Below, piece by piece: positions 21,519 through 34,650 of a stretch of DNA of 64,000 nucleotides. The stretch's first letter is position 1, and each line of letters starts with the position of its first letter. The DNA lies in assembly GCA_015847255.1 (NCBI GenBank), contig JADLZK010008795.1, positions 496,001 to 560,000 on the forward strand, written 5' to 3'. The notes below the pieces were generated by a model. That model was not told where the DNA came from. It saw only the letters and a program-made list of their open reading frames with translations, and searched no databases. The position numbers and the translations under genes are program-made. The DNA comes from Hyparrhenia diplandra. Taxonomy: Eukaryota; Streptophyta; Magnoliopsida; Poales; Poaceae.

Positions 21519-24500
21519 CCCCAGTTCTTGGCCTCCCGCTTGGTCGCTTGATTAACTGCCTCGCCTTTTTCCTTCCTCAATCCCAGCAGGCCTCCACCAG
21601 CTCGAATAATACCAGCTGATCTTTACCAGGATTTTAAGTTCTGGTAGTGCTCGAGCATGGCTTGGCTTCCTTGGGTTTTGTCGAGGAAATGCGATTCAGT
21701 CAAAGTTAGAAACAATAATTTTCTTGGCATTTTCCTTTGTCCCCTCACTCGGGGACTGGGCCGGGTTCAGCGTTGATTGTTTGACTTAACGAGTACTCCA
21801 GCAGCAGCATCACTGATACAAAATAAGTGTTTATATGCTCAGTTTAGATGGAAGCACCATCACAGCTTGTGTCTGACAACTGAAGCTAGCAGTTTACTTA
21901 TGATTATTAGTGCATGAGGTGTGCCATATAGAGGTTTGTACTACATCATCTATGTGTGAGAGTTACCCAACCAAAACTAGAGCTGTGAATTGACTGAATT
22001 CTTATACTCACCCCGTTTTTCAAATAACTGACACCCTGATCTTCTTTTTAAACTTTGACCATTAATTTTGTCATATATTCCCAGCACAGTGGTTTCAAAT
22101 ATAAAATGTTCTCAAAATACCTAGTACCTGTGATGTTAAGTAGATAAAAAAACAAAATCATTCTCGGTCAAAGTTAGGACAGAAATTGTCTTGATTTTTC
22201 CCTTGTCCCTTCACATGGATCTGGGTGGCCGGCCGGCCGGCCGGCCGGCTGGGTTCAGGATTGACTGAGTTGACTAATCAGTAACGTACGGCACCATCTG
22301 TTCCTTTGTGACAGAGGCACAAACTTAAGCTGCATCAAAAGGTCCAGATACAGGCACTGAATTGTCTAAGCATAGGATGATTGGGAGTGGCATTTTCTTA
22401 CCTGACGCGGTGGAGACAGGTAGCGACGGCGAGCGCGCACCGTGACAGACACGGCGGAGTGCAACTTCAACTTTCCGGTCTGGTTCGCTCGCTGACTGAA
22501 GTCCAGAACATCTAGTATGCTTGGACGGGACCAGGCGGCGCCGGCGGGACCGTAGGAGCAGCTCCTGATTTACCCAGAGCCGGAATGGGGATCGATCCCG
22601 GCGGATCTACTGCGCTTCAGGCAGGCGCCGCCGCCGCCCGGCGGGTGGGCGGCGAAACTGGGCCACGATGCTTTTCCACCCATCTCGTTCGCCCTTGCGG
22701 CGCCGCCACACACCGTGATCTCCGACTCCGAGAGGGTGGATCTCCGCTCCGGCGAGTCGGCGACCGTTCGAACGGCTGGCATCAAGGGACCAGCCCACCG
22801 GGCCCACCATCGCTTAATAGCCGTTTAGTACTTTTGGACAGGAAATCAGGTTTCAAAACACTCTCAGATCAATTTTTGTTTAACATTAATTTGTATATAT
22901 ACTATATACTATTGAATGTACTCTCAAATCAATTTTTAAAGAGAGAGACGAGGATGATAATATGTTGAGATCTAATTTAGAAAATCTATTTGAGTGGGTG
23001 TGTGTTTTTTTAATCAAAACCACTATTCATTTCAACAAATAAGAATACAGAGAGGCACTTGAAAATGCTCTATAAATCAGAGATATTTTGAAGAAGTCTT
23101 CGCAACATAACCATAGCATGCACAAACCATACTTAAATTCAGATCAGCCTACGCAGGTAAATGAATTTTATGATAAGAAAACAAACTACAACTTAGCATG
23201 AGCTAAGACTAAATTTCAAACCAAACTTCAATTTGAAACCAGTTAATTTGAATTTCAAGCCAAGTCTAGTACTCCTTCATTCTAAAAAAAAATACAATTC
23301 TCGCTTTGTAATGAGTTAAAACGATTTCAACTTTGACCAAAATTATACAAAAGAGTACTAACATTTATGATACAAAATAAGTACCAACAGATTAATGATA
23401 GAATATACTTTCATAATTAATTTTGTTCAGGACATAAATATACTAATACTAATTTTTATAACTTTAATTAAACTTGAGTCTTACAGTTTTTTGGACTAGT
23501 AGTAGGTAGGGCAATGTACGAATCAACAACAAAAAAGAAGGAGAGTGGGCTCTAGTAGTGGAACGGAATGGCCCATCTAGGAATGGACTTGAGCGTTAGG
23601 CCTGGAAGTTAGAGTAGCTAGTCCAGGCCCATTGGATTTGCAAATGCATATACGATTGCGCATATTTTTCCCAAATCAAATTGATCAGTGAAACTATCCC
23701 TCCACCATCGAACTTGTCAAGTCTAGTTTACAGGCTGCACTGGGGCACAAATATGAGTAATCGTATATGCATTAATGCATATAATTCCATGACCTTGTGA
23801 TTTGCTATATACATTGCCATTGATGTTTGTATTAGGGCTTTTTGATATAAGAGCTAATTGCGAGCTAAGTAAAATTAGTTTTATCTAAATAGGAGAGCTA
23901 ATAGGTTGGCTACTTTTTCTTAGCCAAAACTTCAACTAGTTGTTAGAAAATTAGCTAATCGACCTTCTCAAATTTGAGGTATTTAATTTAACTAGTACCT
24001 AGTCTGTCTTATGCAAACAGACTCTTGGTATTTCTGCTTGTTGATGGTTAAAATTGATTTTTAAATACCATGAGTTAGAGTCTAACTATAATTTTTACTC
24101 TCGGGGCAAGAATGAATAACTTTTTTTTATATTGATCTAAGATAAACTTTCAAAATTTTAAGAGTACCGATATCTATAGCACCTAAAAAGATATAGAAAC
24201 TTTTATCTAGCTATATATACTATTTTTATGTCATAAATATTATCCGCTTTATAAAATCTAGTTAAATCTAAAACATTTAGCTTCAGATTACTCAAGAAAT
24301 TGATTTATTGAAGGACCAAAGAAGTATCTTTGTTAATCACACAGTATAGATGGAAAAAGTCATATTTCTACGAAACACACATACATAAACCTTATAATCA
24401 GCCACACTCAAAGGGAAAAAAAATAACAATGTTAAATTTTAGAAAAATCTACAACACCATAAGGAATCTAAGCTGATAAACTATGGTCAGTTTATAATTG

Positions 24501-25340
24501 TAATTTTTAAATACTATTAACAAGAAGAGTGATTATTCAGAACTTTTTACATTGGATGTGGCGACAAAGAGGAGTCACGCGAGCCAAACCAACTTGTCTC
24601 ACAGGTGTCGCCTCCTAACGTTCAAACTGGTTCCACCACGGATGCAGCCATCTTTACCCTTTTTTCAGTAAAAGTGAGCGCCGAGCGCTGACCTTTAGCT
24701 GAAAAGCACTGCCGGCCTGCTTCTATGCTCTTCTTCTCCCTCCCTCCAAAACCATTCAAAAAACCTCAGTCCTCACACTGCTCAACGACATCTCCTGCAA
24801 ATAAAAAATTACTCCTGAAATACAAGTGATAAGACAAACAAATCTTCCAACCACCGATAAGCATAGAATTAAGGACATTGCAAACAAAGTGCAACCCAGA
24901 TATATTCCCTGAATGATTGGTTAATTCACCTCACACTATTGTTTATTTTATTTGGTTCTTATTTTAAAATGTTTTGCTAAGCACCAGCAGTTGCTGATAG
25001 TAATGTTCAGGCAGTCAGGCTAATAATAAACTAATGTCTGAACATTCTTAGGGCCCATTCAGTTTTTATCTTTTGCTCCTAGGTAGTAGACTTTAGCTGT
25101 ATTATTATTATTATATATCTAATCTAATGACCCTGCATGTAATTATTAAGCATCAAACAGGTAGGGACCCTTTACTTTTGCTCTTAGTGCTTGTCTGATT
25201 GGCCTTACTTGACACAGCAATCTCAGCTGCCAAGCATCTTACCAACCGCCATCACCATGTTATAATAACCCCATTTGCCAACCATCACTTCAATTTTCAA
25301 CTACAGAGATAGTTAGATTAAGCCATTATCCCTTACCTCT
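21519..25340. other. 5' flank of copy C and intergenic region
   Basis: The RLK flank runs to about 22520 (shared with copies A and B at about 22360-22450). A GGCC microsatellite lies at 22227-22249. GC-rich 22400-22810 holds only overlapping noise frames. Around 23270-23420 CTCCTTCATTCTAAAAAAA and ACAATTCTCGCTTTG look like a Stowaway MITE end. Around 23833-24035 there is a probable MITE rich in GAGCTAA-type words. The remainder is AT-rich with nothing recognised. Confidence 0.5.
22227..22249. repeat. GGCC microsatellite
   Basis: About 5.75 uninterrupted copies of GGCC, self-complementary, in the upstream region of copy C only. Confidence 0.9.
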
Positions 25341-25502
25341 CATCATCCTCTATTTCTAGTCATTTCCATTCTATCTCTTGGAATGTCAAGAGCTGGTAGA
25401 TAAAGAAGTTGCAACCTCCATGACCACTCCTCATATACATCTTTCAACACAGGCTTCCATAGACTCAGAGCCTCAGAGCTAGAGACCACCAGCTTTGCAG
25501 CA

Positions 25503-26050
25503 ATGGAAGAGTTCACATTCCCCACTTTCCCACTCGAGCAATACAACACCAAGAAGGCTCCCTTCCCCACTTCGCCTCGGCCTCGCCGTGGCTCGTCGTC
25601 CCCGGCGGCGTCGTCGACATGGCCGTGCACGAGCACGAGCACCGGAGGAGCTTCTCGGCCGTGGAGCCGCAAGAAGCCGCCGGCATCGACCACCACTACC
25701 AGCAGCAGCAGCAGCTGGGTGGCTACGGCCACCACCGGCACGGCTCGGCTCGGTTCGCCGTGGAGGACAAGATGGACATGCTGTGGGAGGACTTCAACGA
25801 GGAGCTCGCCCGGGCCGCGCAGCCGTGCCCGCTCACCAAAGGGACGCCGTCGTGGGCCAACGCCAAGGAGTCCTGCTGGCTCGACGGCGGCGACGGCTAC
25901 GAAGGCGCCTTCGAGACGCGCAAGCACGGCGCCGTCGTCCGGCGGAGGAGGATGGGCCTGCTCATGATGCTCAGGCTGCTCAAGAAGCTCTTCTTGGCGC
26001 ACAAGTCCGGGTCCGGCGCCGCCCCGTCGAGGAAGGAGCCACCGATCTGA
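25503..26050 (+). CDS. conserved plant protein of unknown function (frameshifted near the N-terminus)
   Basis: Two frames join into one sensible protein. From ATG 25503 the sequence reads MEEFTFPTFPLEQYNTKKAP; after about 25565 the sensible frame is the one containing HFASASPWLVVPGG, then MAVHEHEHRR (Met at 25619) to the TGA at 26048-26050. Adding one C to the four-C run 25565-25568 joins them into 182 aa. Features: His/Gln-rich stretch (HHYQQQQQ), acidic-aromatic DKMDMLWEDFNEEL, CWLDGGDGY, and a basic, amphipathic C-terminus (RRRRMGLLMMLRLLKKLFL). I recognise no domain. If the sequence is correct as given, translation from the Met at 25619 would give 143 aa. Single-exon, 5' UTR probably from about 25300. 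Confidence 0.75.
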
Positions 26051-27507
26051 TTGATGCAGCTGAGAAATCGAGTCTTTGATGATGTATCAGTTGTATATAC
26101 GGACACGGAGGTGATCAGTTGATCAATAGATGCTTCTCTCGGTAGCACAGGACCAAGAACTTGGTTCAGAGCTGTCAGTAGGAGTAGCCTTTTGCTGATG
26201 AATGTTCTCTTTCTCTTGTTTGAAGTTCTCTCTTGTTGTAGTTGTGTGACTGTTGAGACTCTGGAGTCTGGTTACGCCTTGTGTTTCGCTTGGTGCAAGA
26301 TCATACTGAAATCAGGGTAGCTAATCTGCATGAACGATATTTGTAAAATCAGTCAGATTTTGCATCTTTTGTCAAGTTCCTTCCTGAGCTTTCTGCTTCT
26401 ATGGTCCTATCCGGCGTAATTATGCAACGTTCAGTCCAATTTCAATTCAACATCTTCAGCTGAAGTAATGACACAATTGATCAAGTGAGCTGTGCAAATG
26501 GAAACTGAAGCACATCTAAATTAGGTCTGCTAATCACATCCCTAAATCCAAGTACTATAGCTTTTCTGACCACAAATCAAGACTATCTGACTCAGCAAAG
26601 TTGCGAAAATGACAACACACAAAAAGAAAAAGGAGGATCCACATTCGAAAATTTGAAAATGCAATCCTAGTCACACCCTTTTCTGCTTCAGCTTTAATTT
26701 CAGCCGTTTGGATGTCGCTAACCCGTCGTAAAGACGAACCAAAGCGGCTTTATCAAATACAAATATACAACCCTACAATTGTTCATAAAAGGAAGGACCA
26801 AATAATACCCGTCCCTTTTTCTCAAATATATAATACTTCATTCACTGGATCATTGACATCTATCGAAGATGAGCAACAAGTTAAGGAACGGGAGAGTTCT
26901 TGTGGAGTGGAGTGCAGGTGGACACACCAACAAACCGGTTGGTCCCAAGTAGACAGCAAGAATTAGTTGTAGAGAATGTACTGAGCGTGCCAGCAGCAGC
27001 TTGAAGTCATCGCATCGCATACCAGTTTATACACTTGCCTGGTAGTGGTAGGTACTGCGTCAGACAACACACAGAAACGCCAAGTTTCATTCCACAAGCA
27101 AAAGCCAAAAGGTTTGTTGGCTACGGACTACAGTCTTTGATAACTCATGTACGTGGCAGTACAGCACAAACACTGAATTGCTTCAAGCAGGGTACTGGTA
27201 TTTCTCAGCAACCAGGTACTGGCCACCCATAAATAGTGTGATACTGAAATGACCACATGGAGTTGCTTATTTGAACAACATATTACATCCCAAGTTTCTG
27301 CCCTGAGAGATTCTAAATTATTATCAAAGATGTTTATCCAGATTCTATTTTCTTGCCATAGAACATGGCACCGCGAGCATTGAACATACAGAACTTTGGG
27401 GTCACTAAAATATCTTCATGGATAATACGGTACATGTAACATGGGGTTCACTTATGTAGCTGTTCAAGACAGGAACATGGGATTACATGTGTAGAGGAGC
27501 TCAAGAA
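26051..27507. other. 3' UTR and intergenic, nothing recognised
   Basis: The first few hundred bases are probably the 3' UTR of the preceding gene. The rest is AT-rich, without a supported gene or a complete repeat. Confidence 0.5.
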
Positions 27508-28870
27508 TTATGAAGGATACCACAGGTATAGAGGATTTAGAACTGATACATATTTGCTATTCAACTCAGTACCAAACAACTCGTCAACCAGAACATCATT
27601 CTGCAGGTTGAGGATGTCTGCATTACCGATGCCCCTACGATCATCCTGTGTGAAGAAGAAACATAAGAGACATTCTTTAAACAACATCCAAACAGAAACT
27701 TGATAAGGTAGGCTCAGGTAATAAAGTAATAAACAGTAAAAGAAGCCAACATGAACATTCACTGTCATGTTGTACAATACCTTAATCCATAAGAGAGATT
27801 GCCGTGCCCCCCAGAGAGTCCTAAGGTTACCTAAAAAGAACCTGCAAAAGCAATTATCTGTTAATTGTATTCCAAAATCAACCTCTACGTGAATCAGAAA
27901 ATCGGTGCTTATAACAGAGCTATTATAAAACTTAAGGAACTTTACTAAGTTATCCATATTTGGATCTCAAAGAGAACATTTTTCCTTATATTCTTCTCTT
28001 TCATGCATAGAGAAGCAAGTGGACTTTGCTCAGCTACTGCTATCCTTGGCTGCACATGGCAGCATATGGTCAACTTGGCAATGCAGTTATCTAAGAACAA
28101 GCAGCACATGATTCTGCTTGCGTAATCTGACCATCTAGAAGAAATGCCAGATAGAATCTCATCAAAGAAAGTTCAAATTCCCCTCAAGCTATCTTAGCTT
28201 TCAGTGTTATCATTCGCCCATATATGTCAATAAGCTTTAGTTTTCATGGCTCATGGATATCTACACAGATAGTGTTGTGGAAGTATCTCAGAAGAAATAT
28301 TAATGAATTATGCTTGGATTGGGAATAGGCGAATAGCACATACTCGTATTCTTTTGATGTTGTATTCTTTTTTTCAAGGAAATACACGTATTCTTTAGTG
28401 AAAAATCATGATGGACTCACTAAACTCATATTACTAATTGTCATCAAACAGTGAAATTTAAGAGATAGGGGCACTACAGACATTTGGCATCCATTCTAGA
28501 AAAACAAGAGAAGGCATTTTGCCAAACATTTTTCAAAAAGGGCTCCAGTTCCTTTAAAGAAGCTGCTCCTTCAGAGGAGCCGAAGTCGGACCTGTTTTTA
28601 GAGGAGCTGGAGCCCTCCCAAACGGCCCTATGCATTAACCATAAACAGGCAGTGATAAAAATGGGTGCCCTTGGGATCAATATAAAATATGACAACCTTT
28701 TACCAGGATAGACAACATAAATTCATCATTATGCTGTTATTTGCATAAAACTAGGAGTTAGAAACCTTAACACAAGAATCAAACTTCAATTTTAAAATTC
28801 CACTGAGAAAATGCAGAAACAGAAACAAACTGTAGTAACGACAGAGTTCCTAAATGTCTTGAAACTTACT
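27508..28870 (-). other. probable spliced 3' UTR (or alternative 3' exons) of the CMC4-like gene
   Basis: On the minus strand the terminal coding exon is followed 41 bases after its stop by AATAAAA and a GTAAGT donor (28869-28864). Well-formed splice boundaries follow: an exon at 27841-27781 (acceptor TTTTGCAG, donor GTATTG) and an exon starting at 27645 (acceptor CACACAG). This suggests a transcript with introns in the 3' UTR. The two late exons also join in an open frame of about 65 codons ending at 27508, so a separate coding use cannot be excluded. No family recognised. Confidence 0.45.
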
Positions 28871-28911
28871 TTTATTCAGTGGCTGCAGTAAACCATGTTG
28901 GTATTGTTTCA

Positions 28912-29797
28912 TCACTTAGAAATATTCTTAAGTAATCCAGAAACAGAACCGCAGTGTGTTGATTTGTACTCGCACTGCTCACAGCATGACTGAAGTAACT
29001 GTATAACTCTAACACACCTGAAGAAATAAAACAAACAGGAACTTCAGCTCATCAAAGTATAATCTCATATAGGCATCCATACAGAACATGATTCAAAAAA
29101 ATCATGTGCATGCTATTGACATTCAGTAAATGTATGCTTGCGTGTTAAAACCGAACAATATCCAAAACCAGAAGTATTAAAATACTACACGGGATCTCGA
29201 AAAAAATAGTGATGATAAACACAATGATGATGATTTTGATAAAAAGGCCATTCATCTTTATCCAAACGCCCCCATGTCAACTGAAGATCCTAATGTTTAT
29301 ACAGGTCAAATTTTCTGTTGTGCCTAAATAAACAGCACAAATTTAAATTAAATCCCAGTATAGTAGTGAAACGCATATAATCTAAGCTAAAAAGACAGTT
29401 CTTAGTCATCTCAATTAAATTTCACGAATGCTATAACCCCAATTGAATCTTAAATCATGCCAAGACTAATCACACAATTTGGAAAGTAAATAAACAGTAA
29501 TAGGTCTTAAATGACTCCCAAGCTTCTCTACTTCTCCAGGTCAATCCGTTGCTAAAAGCCTAAAACTAGAAAAGCGCGCAAGTATGCATTCAGCTAAAAC
29601 TATCCCACGCCTCCATCCCATCTATATACGTAAACGAAATCACAAACTATCCATAGACCGACGAAGCAATCGAAGTGTTGGGGTTTGGGAAGCAAAGGGG
29701 TGCGTGCGTACTTCCTAGAGTCGAACATGTTCTTGGAGAGGCAGGCCTGGATATCGCATGCCTCTTTCTTGCACGGCTCCTTGCTCGGCTGCGCCAT
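28912..29797 (-). CDS. CMC4: CMC4-like twin CX9C protein, mitochondrial intermembrane space
   Basis: Exon 1 is 29712-29797 (donor GTACGC) and exon 2 is 28912-29017 (acceptor TTCTTCAG), with a 694-bp intron; 192 nt in total gives 63 aa. It starts MAQPSKEPCKKEACDIQACL and continues with SKNMFDSRK. Exon 2 gives CVRVIQLLQSCCEQC and EYKSTHCGSVSGLLKN. The pairs C-KKEACDIQA-C and C-EQCEYKSTH-C are each CX9C and define the coiled-coil-helix-coiled-coil-helix fold; such proteins are imported and oxidised by the Mia40/Erv1 relay, and members of the CMC group are linked to respiratory-chain assembly. The length matches the family (about 60-70 aa). The gene has no operon-like neighbours; it stands alone between a probable 3' UTR and a (CCG)n 5' UTR. 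Confidence 0.9.
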
Positions 29798-29822
29798 CCC
29801 CTCGCTTCCTTCCCTCCTCCTT

Positions 29823-29849
29823 CCGCCGCCGCCGCCGCCGCCGCTGCCG
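29823..29849. repeat. CCG trinucleotide repeat in the CMC4 5' UTR
   Basis: About nine CCG units with one interruption (CTG), about 25-50 bp upstream of the start codon on the minus strand. GC-rich triplet repeats are common in grass 5' UTRs. Confidence 0.8.
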
Positions 29850-30843
29850 AAGCACAGACCAACAATTCCAAGACGGCGTGACTTTGTTGAGTCCGTGGCG
29901 TGCGAGTTCACGAAGACGCTTTCGAGAGGAATCCCAATTATCTGGGCCGGCTGGGCCTCGTATGTGACTCCTGGCCGGCCCAATAGTACACGTGGGCTCC
30001 GTCGGCCCGCATTTGTTGTGGCTTCGTCTAATGAATGTCTCACTACTTTTGGTAGTTCTTTCTTTTGTCATACTATTTTTTGGTAGTTCTCTCTTTTTTT
30101 TTTGAAGAATATAAATAGATGTTTTGTCGTTGGAAGAAATAGAAATATAAATAGATGAAATGTGTATGTGTAAGTCTCTCTTACACAAAAGTTATATGTG
30201 AATAGTGAATACTATAGATGTCAAAAACATTATGATGAGGTATCTTGCATACGATTACTGAATCGGCCACCAGGGAGGACCTCATCTTTGGCATGGAGGT
30301 GTCATGACACTACATTTAAAACTAGTAGCAATGGTGGAAGGTGGGATCAACACTGGAGACTCACTATTAGGTGCATCCAACGGCGAAAAAGAATTAATAC
30401 TGATGGACCAGAACAAAAATTAGCGGTGCCACGCAAATGTCACTACTGAGTTGTGCCTTTATCGGGCATGGATATATCATTGCCGGTCGTAGCATAAACC
30501 GGCATGATTGTCGTCTTGTACCTATATCATGATCGTTGGCTTGTACCTGTATCGCTGGTGAGTTATGCCTTTACCGGGTAGGAATAGGTGCTATCGCTGT
30601 CGGGTAATTAGCTTCACTTCAATTTTTTGGATCCTCGTCATACCACTCGACAGTGATTAATAGTGATTGTGTGTAGGGATGTAGTGCTTACGATTACACA
30701 TGTAAAAAATAGCATTCTATCAAATAATGTTTTAAAAAAAATTTAGTCTCAACCCACTCTATATAATTACATGTTAATTGGTAGTGATAATTCTCTTATT
30801 GATTGATTAAACCTAAAATACATAGGTGACCGTTTTTATACCA
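29850..30843. other. intergenic, mostly unrecognised
   Basis: The CMC4 promoter side lies to about 30000. From 30430 to 30650 there are several degenerate short repeats of the type GTACCTATATC / CTTTATCGGGCATGG that resemble subterminal repeats of a CACTA element, but no TIR was found. Confidence 0.35.
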
Positions 30844-31626
30844 TTTTAAGTGTTCAAATGGACTAAACAACCGCTAGACGTCACTATCCATCTCAAAGAT
30901 AGGCGCCACTATCTCGCCGCCCTGGCACCCCCCACCGCCGGGTTGTTCGTCGCCATCACCGCCCACATGCATGCGGTGGCGGCAGCCAGCGTCGTGTCCC
31001 AAAAAACCGACACGCCGCTTACTCTCGCTCTCAAGTTCTCCAACCCTATCTCCTTCACCTCCCGTCCTCCACCTTCAATTCCTCCGGCGGCGCCTGGCCG
31101 AATCTGCCCCTCCTGGGGCCGGATCCGGTGACTCAAGGCCTAGATCTCCATCTTGGTGTGCAGTGGCGGCCAGGTGGATTTGGGGCCCGCGGCGTGGACC
31201 TGCTCCTTTTGGGGCTAGATCCGGTGGAAGGGACCGGTTCTTGGTGCTTTGTGGCATCCGGGGCGGTGGCCGCCCGGCTTGTGGCCGGCGGCCCCCGCGG
31301 TGGTGGTGGTCGCCAGTGGCGATCATGCAGCGGCCGGGGGCCGCGTCCATGGGCACCGGACCGATGCCCTACAGCAGGTCGTCATCGTGGCTAGGCATGC
31401 CTAGCGCTGGGACCTTCGACGGCAGCACCCTCAAGGTTCTACGGTCTTAGGTTGTGTTGGTGGAGTGTGTTGTGGTGGCATCGGCATCGCCGGTGGCGGT
31501 GTCCTTGGTTCGTGCTTGTCGCGCCGTGTGGTGGCATGATTTGGCGCGGCTAGGTGGCGCGAGTGGTAGAGTTTTTGAGGGCGGCTACGGTCGCGAAAGT
31601 CGCGTTTCCAGCAGAAGCTTTGCTAC
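30844..31626 (+). other. GC-rich repeat block, left half (split by an LTR retrotransposon)
   Basis: GC-rich sequence with many overlapping frames. It ends exactly at the GCTAC target duplication (31622-31626) and continues at 45282. An open frame starting at 31454 passes through the insertion point in phase and would end at 45588 if the insertion were removed. No domain was recognised; it may be part of an old retroelement. Confidence 0.45.
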
Positions 31627-33042
31627 TTGTTGGCATTTGTTAAGTGCTAAAAGAATATGAAGGATTCTACAAGCGCCACGTAACACCTACCATTGTACCT
31701 TTTCCCTAGGATGAGTATTCTAGAGTATCATATCCACAGGGAAGCTTTGACTAAAGAATTCTAATAAGTCACAATCATGTATCTACTAACTTAGCAAATC
31801 ACTAGACTAGAGTGAGGGGGTAATTGATAAAGGGTAAGTAAATAACAAAACATAAAATAATAGCATACCTAAGATAATAAAAGAATAACTAAACTAATCA
31901 AGAGGTCAAAGGGAGAGATCAAGGTTCCTTTGTACTTCGCTATTACTTAGGTTCTGTGATAGCAATCACACTAATGCACTTTGGGACATCAGGACACTAG
32001 CCACATAAAGAGATGAGAAGGGGGCTAGGAAGCTCCGACTACGGTCCTACAAACACCAACCCGAACTTGGTGGAATACGTCGGCCGTCAGGGCTGTCACC
32101 ACCTGGGGCTACCACAAACTATTCGTGGGGTTGGGTGCAATCTCATGTAATCTCTAGTCTAGACACCAAGTCTACACTATCGATTACTACTCTAGCTAAC
32201 TAGCATAACTAGAGCCCTCATACGAGTGGAGATCCCATACAATAATATAACAACTATACTTAACCATATATGAAAGGTATAGAAGTAAATAGAGAAGATA
32301 AGTATATAAATCATAAGTCTTCCAAAGATAAGATACAAGACATACCAAACTCTGTAGACATCTCCAAAACCGGAGTACAACTCCACTCTCCTTTACTCTT
32401 GATTAGATCTAATTTAGATCTAATGTACTTCTAATTACATGGCTAATCTACTTATAGTTACATGGCTAATCTACTTCTAATTCACTAATCCAGAGAGAGA
32501 GGTGACCCTTATATTAGGACACCTCTACAACTGAGAGATAATGAATAGAATGAATTAGGGTTTAACCCTGGGGTTAGGGGGTCTTCTTATATAGGCCTTG
32601 GCGATGAACGATGACCATTGGATCAAACCGACCTTGGCAACGGTGTAGATACAACCTCAAAGTCGGTTGCAAACCGACCTAGGAAGATGAGGCTGACAGG
32701 GTGTCCCCACCTGGCGGCCGGCCTATATCCCTCTGGCGGCCGCCAGGGGGTCACAACGTGATCCCCTTCCTCCTGGTGTCTTCTGGTACCTTCTAGAGTG
32801 TTTTAGTCCATATTTTGGATTGAGTTACTTCACGGTTAAGTCTTGTCATCGTATGGGATGTAAACTCTTAGGTTTCTCACCGTTCTTGTCTGCATTTATC
32901 TGTTAAGTCCCTGTAAAGATATAAATTACCAAAGCTCGTGGAATTATGTTAGTAAAAACCCCTAGTCTATGTTGATATTCATTTTATGCCCTTATTTCAT
33001 GTTTAGTTGACTATTAATATTATGCTATAATAGGTGCCAACA
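31627..33042 (-). repeat. left LTR (3' LTR of the minus-strand element)
   Basis: About 1416 bp; near-identical in order to 42078-45276 minus its insertion (about 1413 bp). Base differences are visible but few, so the element is not brand new. I have not counted them. Confidence 0.92.
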
Positions 33043-33060
33043 AGTTCCCCCAAGCTTACC
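33043..33060 (-). other. polypurine tract of the LTR element
   Basis: Read on the minus strand, GGTAAGCTTGGGGGAACT immediately precedes the LTR start TGTTGGCAC. This is the expected plus-strand primer position. Confidence 0.75.
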
Positions 33061-34650
33061 CTTTGCTAGTCCCTAGTAAAGCCAAACTTAGCAATGGATC
33101 GGGATTTGCTACAACGCTTTTCACGCCTCAAAAGTACACATGCTCTCAAACAAAATTTCTCCTCTATATTAGAATAAACTCTTTCAACCTTCAACTTACC
33201 CATATTACCTTTAACCATGGAGCTTATAGCCTTTTCTTAGGATCTGGGCAATTGAAAGATAGAACAATCAAGTCAAGCACCATGTCTCAAACTCTTTGTT
33301 CAACCTTCATTCTGTAGTTTTTGCAAGTTTTCAAAATAAAACTCAGAGTTCCTTTTGTATGACTCTCTCAAATCTCTCATTTGTGGTAATTGTGGATCCT
33401 CACTTAGGCATTAATGTTGTGTTGCCTTTCTCTCATAATATGTGGTATTTTTGGAATAAAGGCAAAGAGGACACTATGCCTTCTTCTCTCTCACTCTATA
33501 TCTAAGGCTTATATCCGGAGCTCTAGGTGGGAGAAAAACTAAATCTACTTACTAAGCATATATTGTAAGTTCAAGCAATGGATCCAAAGTCACGAGTCAC
33601 ACCGATCAAGTGATGCATGTGTATAGTGAAATATGATGATAGGTGGGTGAGATGAGTGTAATGAATGCAATGAGGGGAAAGCCTAATTCTACTTTTGCTC
33701 CTTTAGGAAACATATCTCTCTTTGGAATCTGAAACGTTATGAGAACTTGGGTTGTATTACTTTTTCTTTTTCTTTATTTTTTCTTTTATGGAGAGGCGAG
33801 CATCTAAGTACCCATTGTTTTATTGCGGACACTTGTTCATTTTTTTACTCTCCTTTATTCTTTTTTTTTTTTTTTTTTTTTTAGGGAGGTAGGCTCTTCT
33901 CGCCCGTAGGACACTTGTCCATTTTTCATCTCTCCTTTCTTCTTTCTCTCTTTTTTTTTTTTAATCTACAACCCAAATCTCTTTTGAAATAACTTTTGAG
34001 AGATAGACAAATGTTATGGAGCTTTTGTAAGACATTGGCTAGAAATGTGTGAGTGGATGGGTATAGGGAATATTTTTGGTTGTTCTTTCCCAGGATAGGA
34101 GTAGAACATTTTTTGTGGATATTTGGTGGATGCTTTGTGAATGCGTACTTCCAGGGTAGAAGTAGCATAAATGCAAGTGGAGTAGAGTGGAACGAGGTGG
34201 AGTGTAATGAAATGGAATGAAATGGAGTGGAGTGTGGTGAAGTGTACATGATCAGCATGACAAGTTTCTAAGGGTCGACAAAATTGAACAAACTCAATGC
34301 AAAGCAAGCAATCTATATATACATGTCAAAAGGGTTTTCCTAATCTAGGGAGCATGTATATATGGTCTGTGACAGGAGGTTCAACACACTTGTCACACAG
34401 GAACTTATCATGTGCACTTTAATTTTCAAAAAATAAATCTCCAGAAATCTAGTATCACTAGGAGTAAGATAAATAGTAGCTCGGACTCTCATATATCATA
34501 TCCGTCAATTACCTAGACTTCAGAGCAAGCATTTACTACCCACAGGGTTCAGGTTTAGAGCAAATCTCAAGTCAAAATAGTTGCATTAAAAGCTTGAGAG
34601 AAATTAAGCTTGAAAGGTAGGTACTTGAAAGGAATTACAGTGAACAACTA
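33061..34650. other. LTR element interior, non-coding
   Basis: AT-rich with T runs (33866-33882, 33950-33962). It contains imperfect GGAGTGGAATG-type short repeats near 34180-34250. No retroelement protein is encoded. Confidence 0.6.

Noticed and set aside
25495..26079. 194-codon Arg-rich frame over the small gene
   Set aside because: Out-of-frame shadow of the conserved frame; composition is Arg/Pro only.
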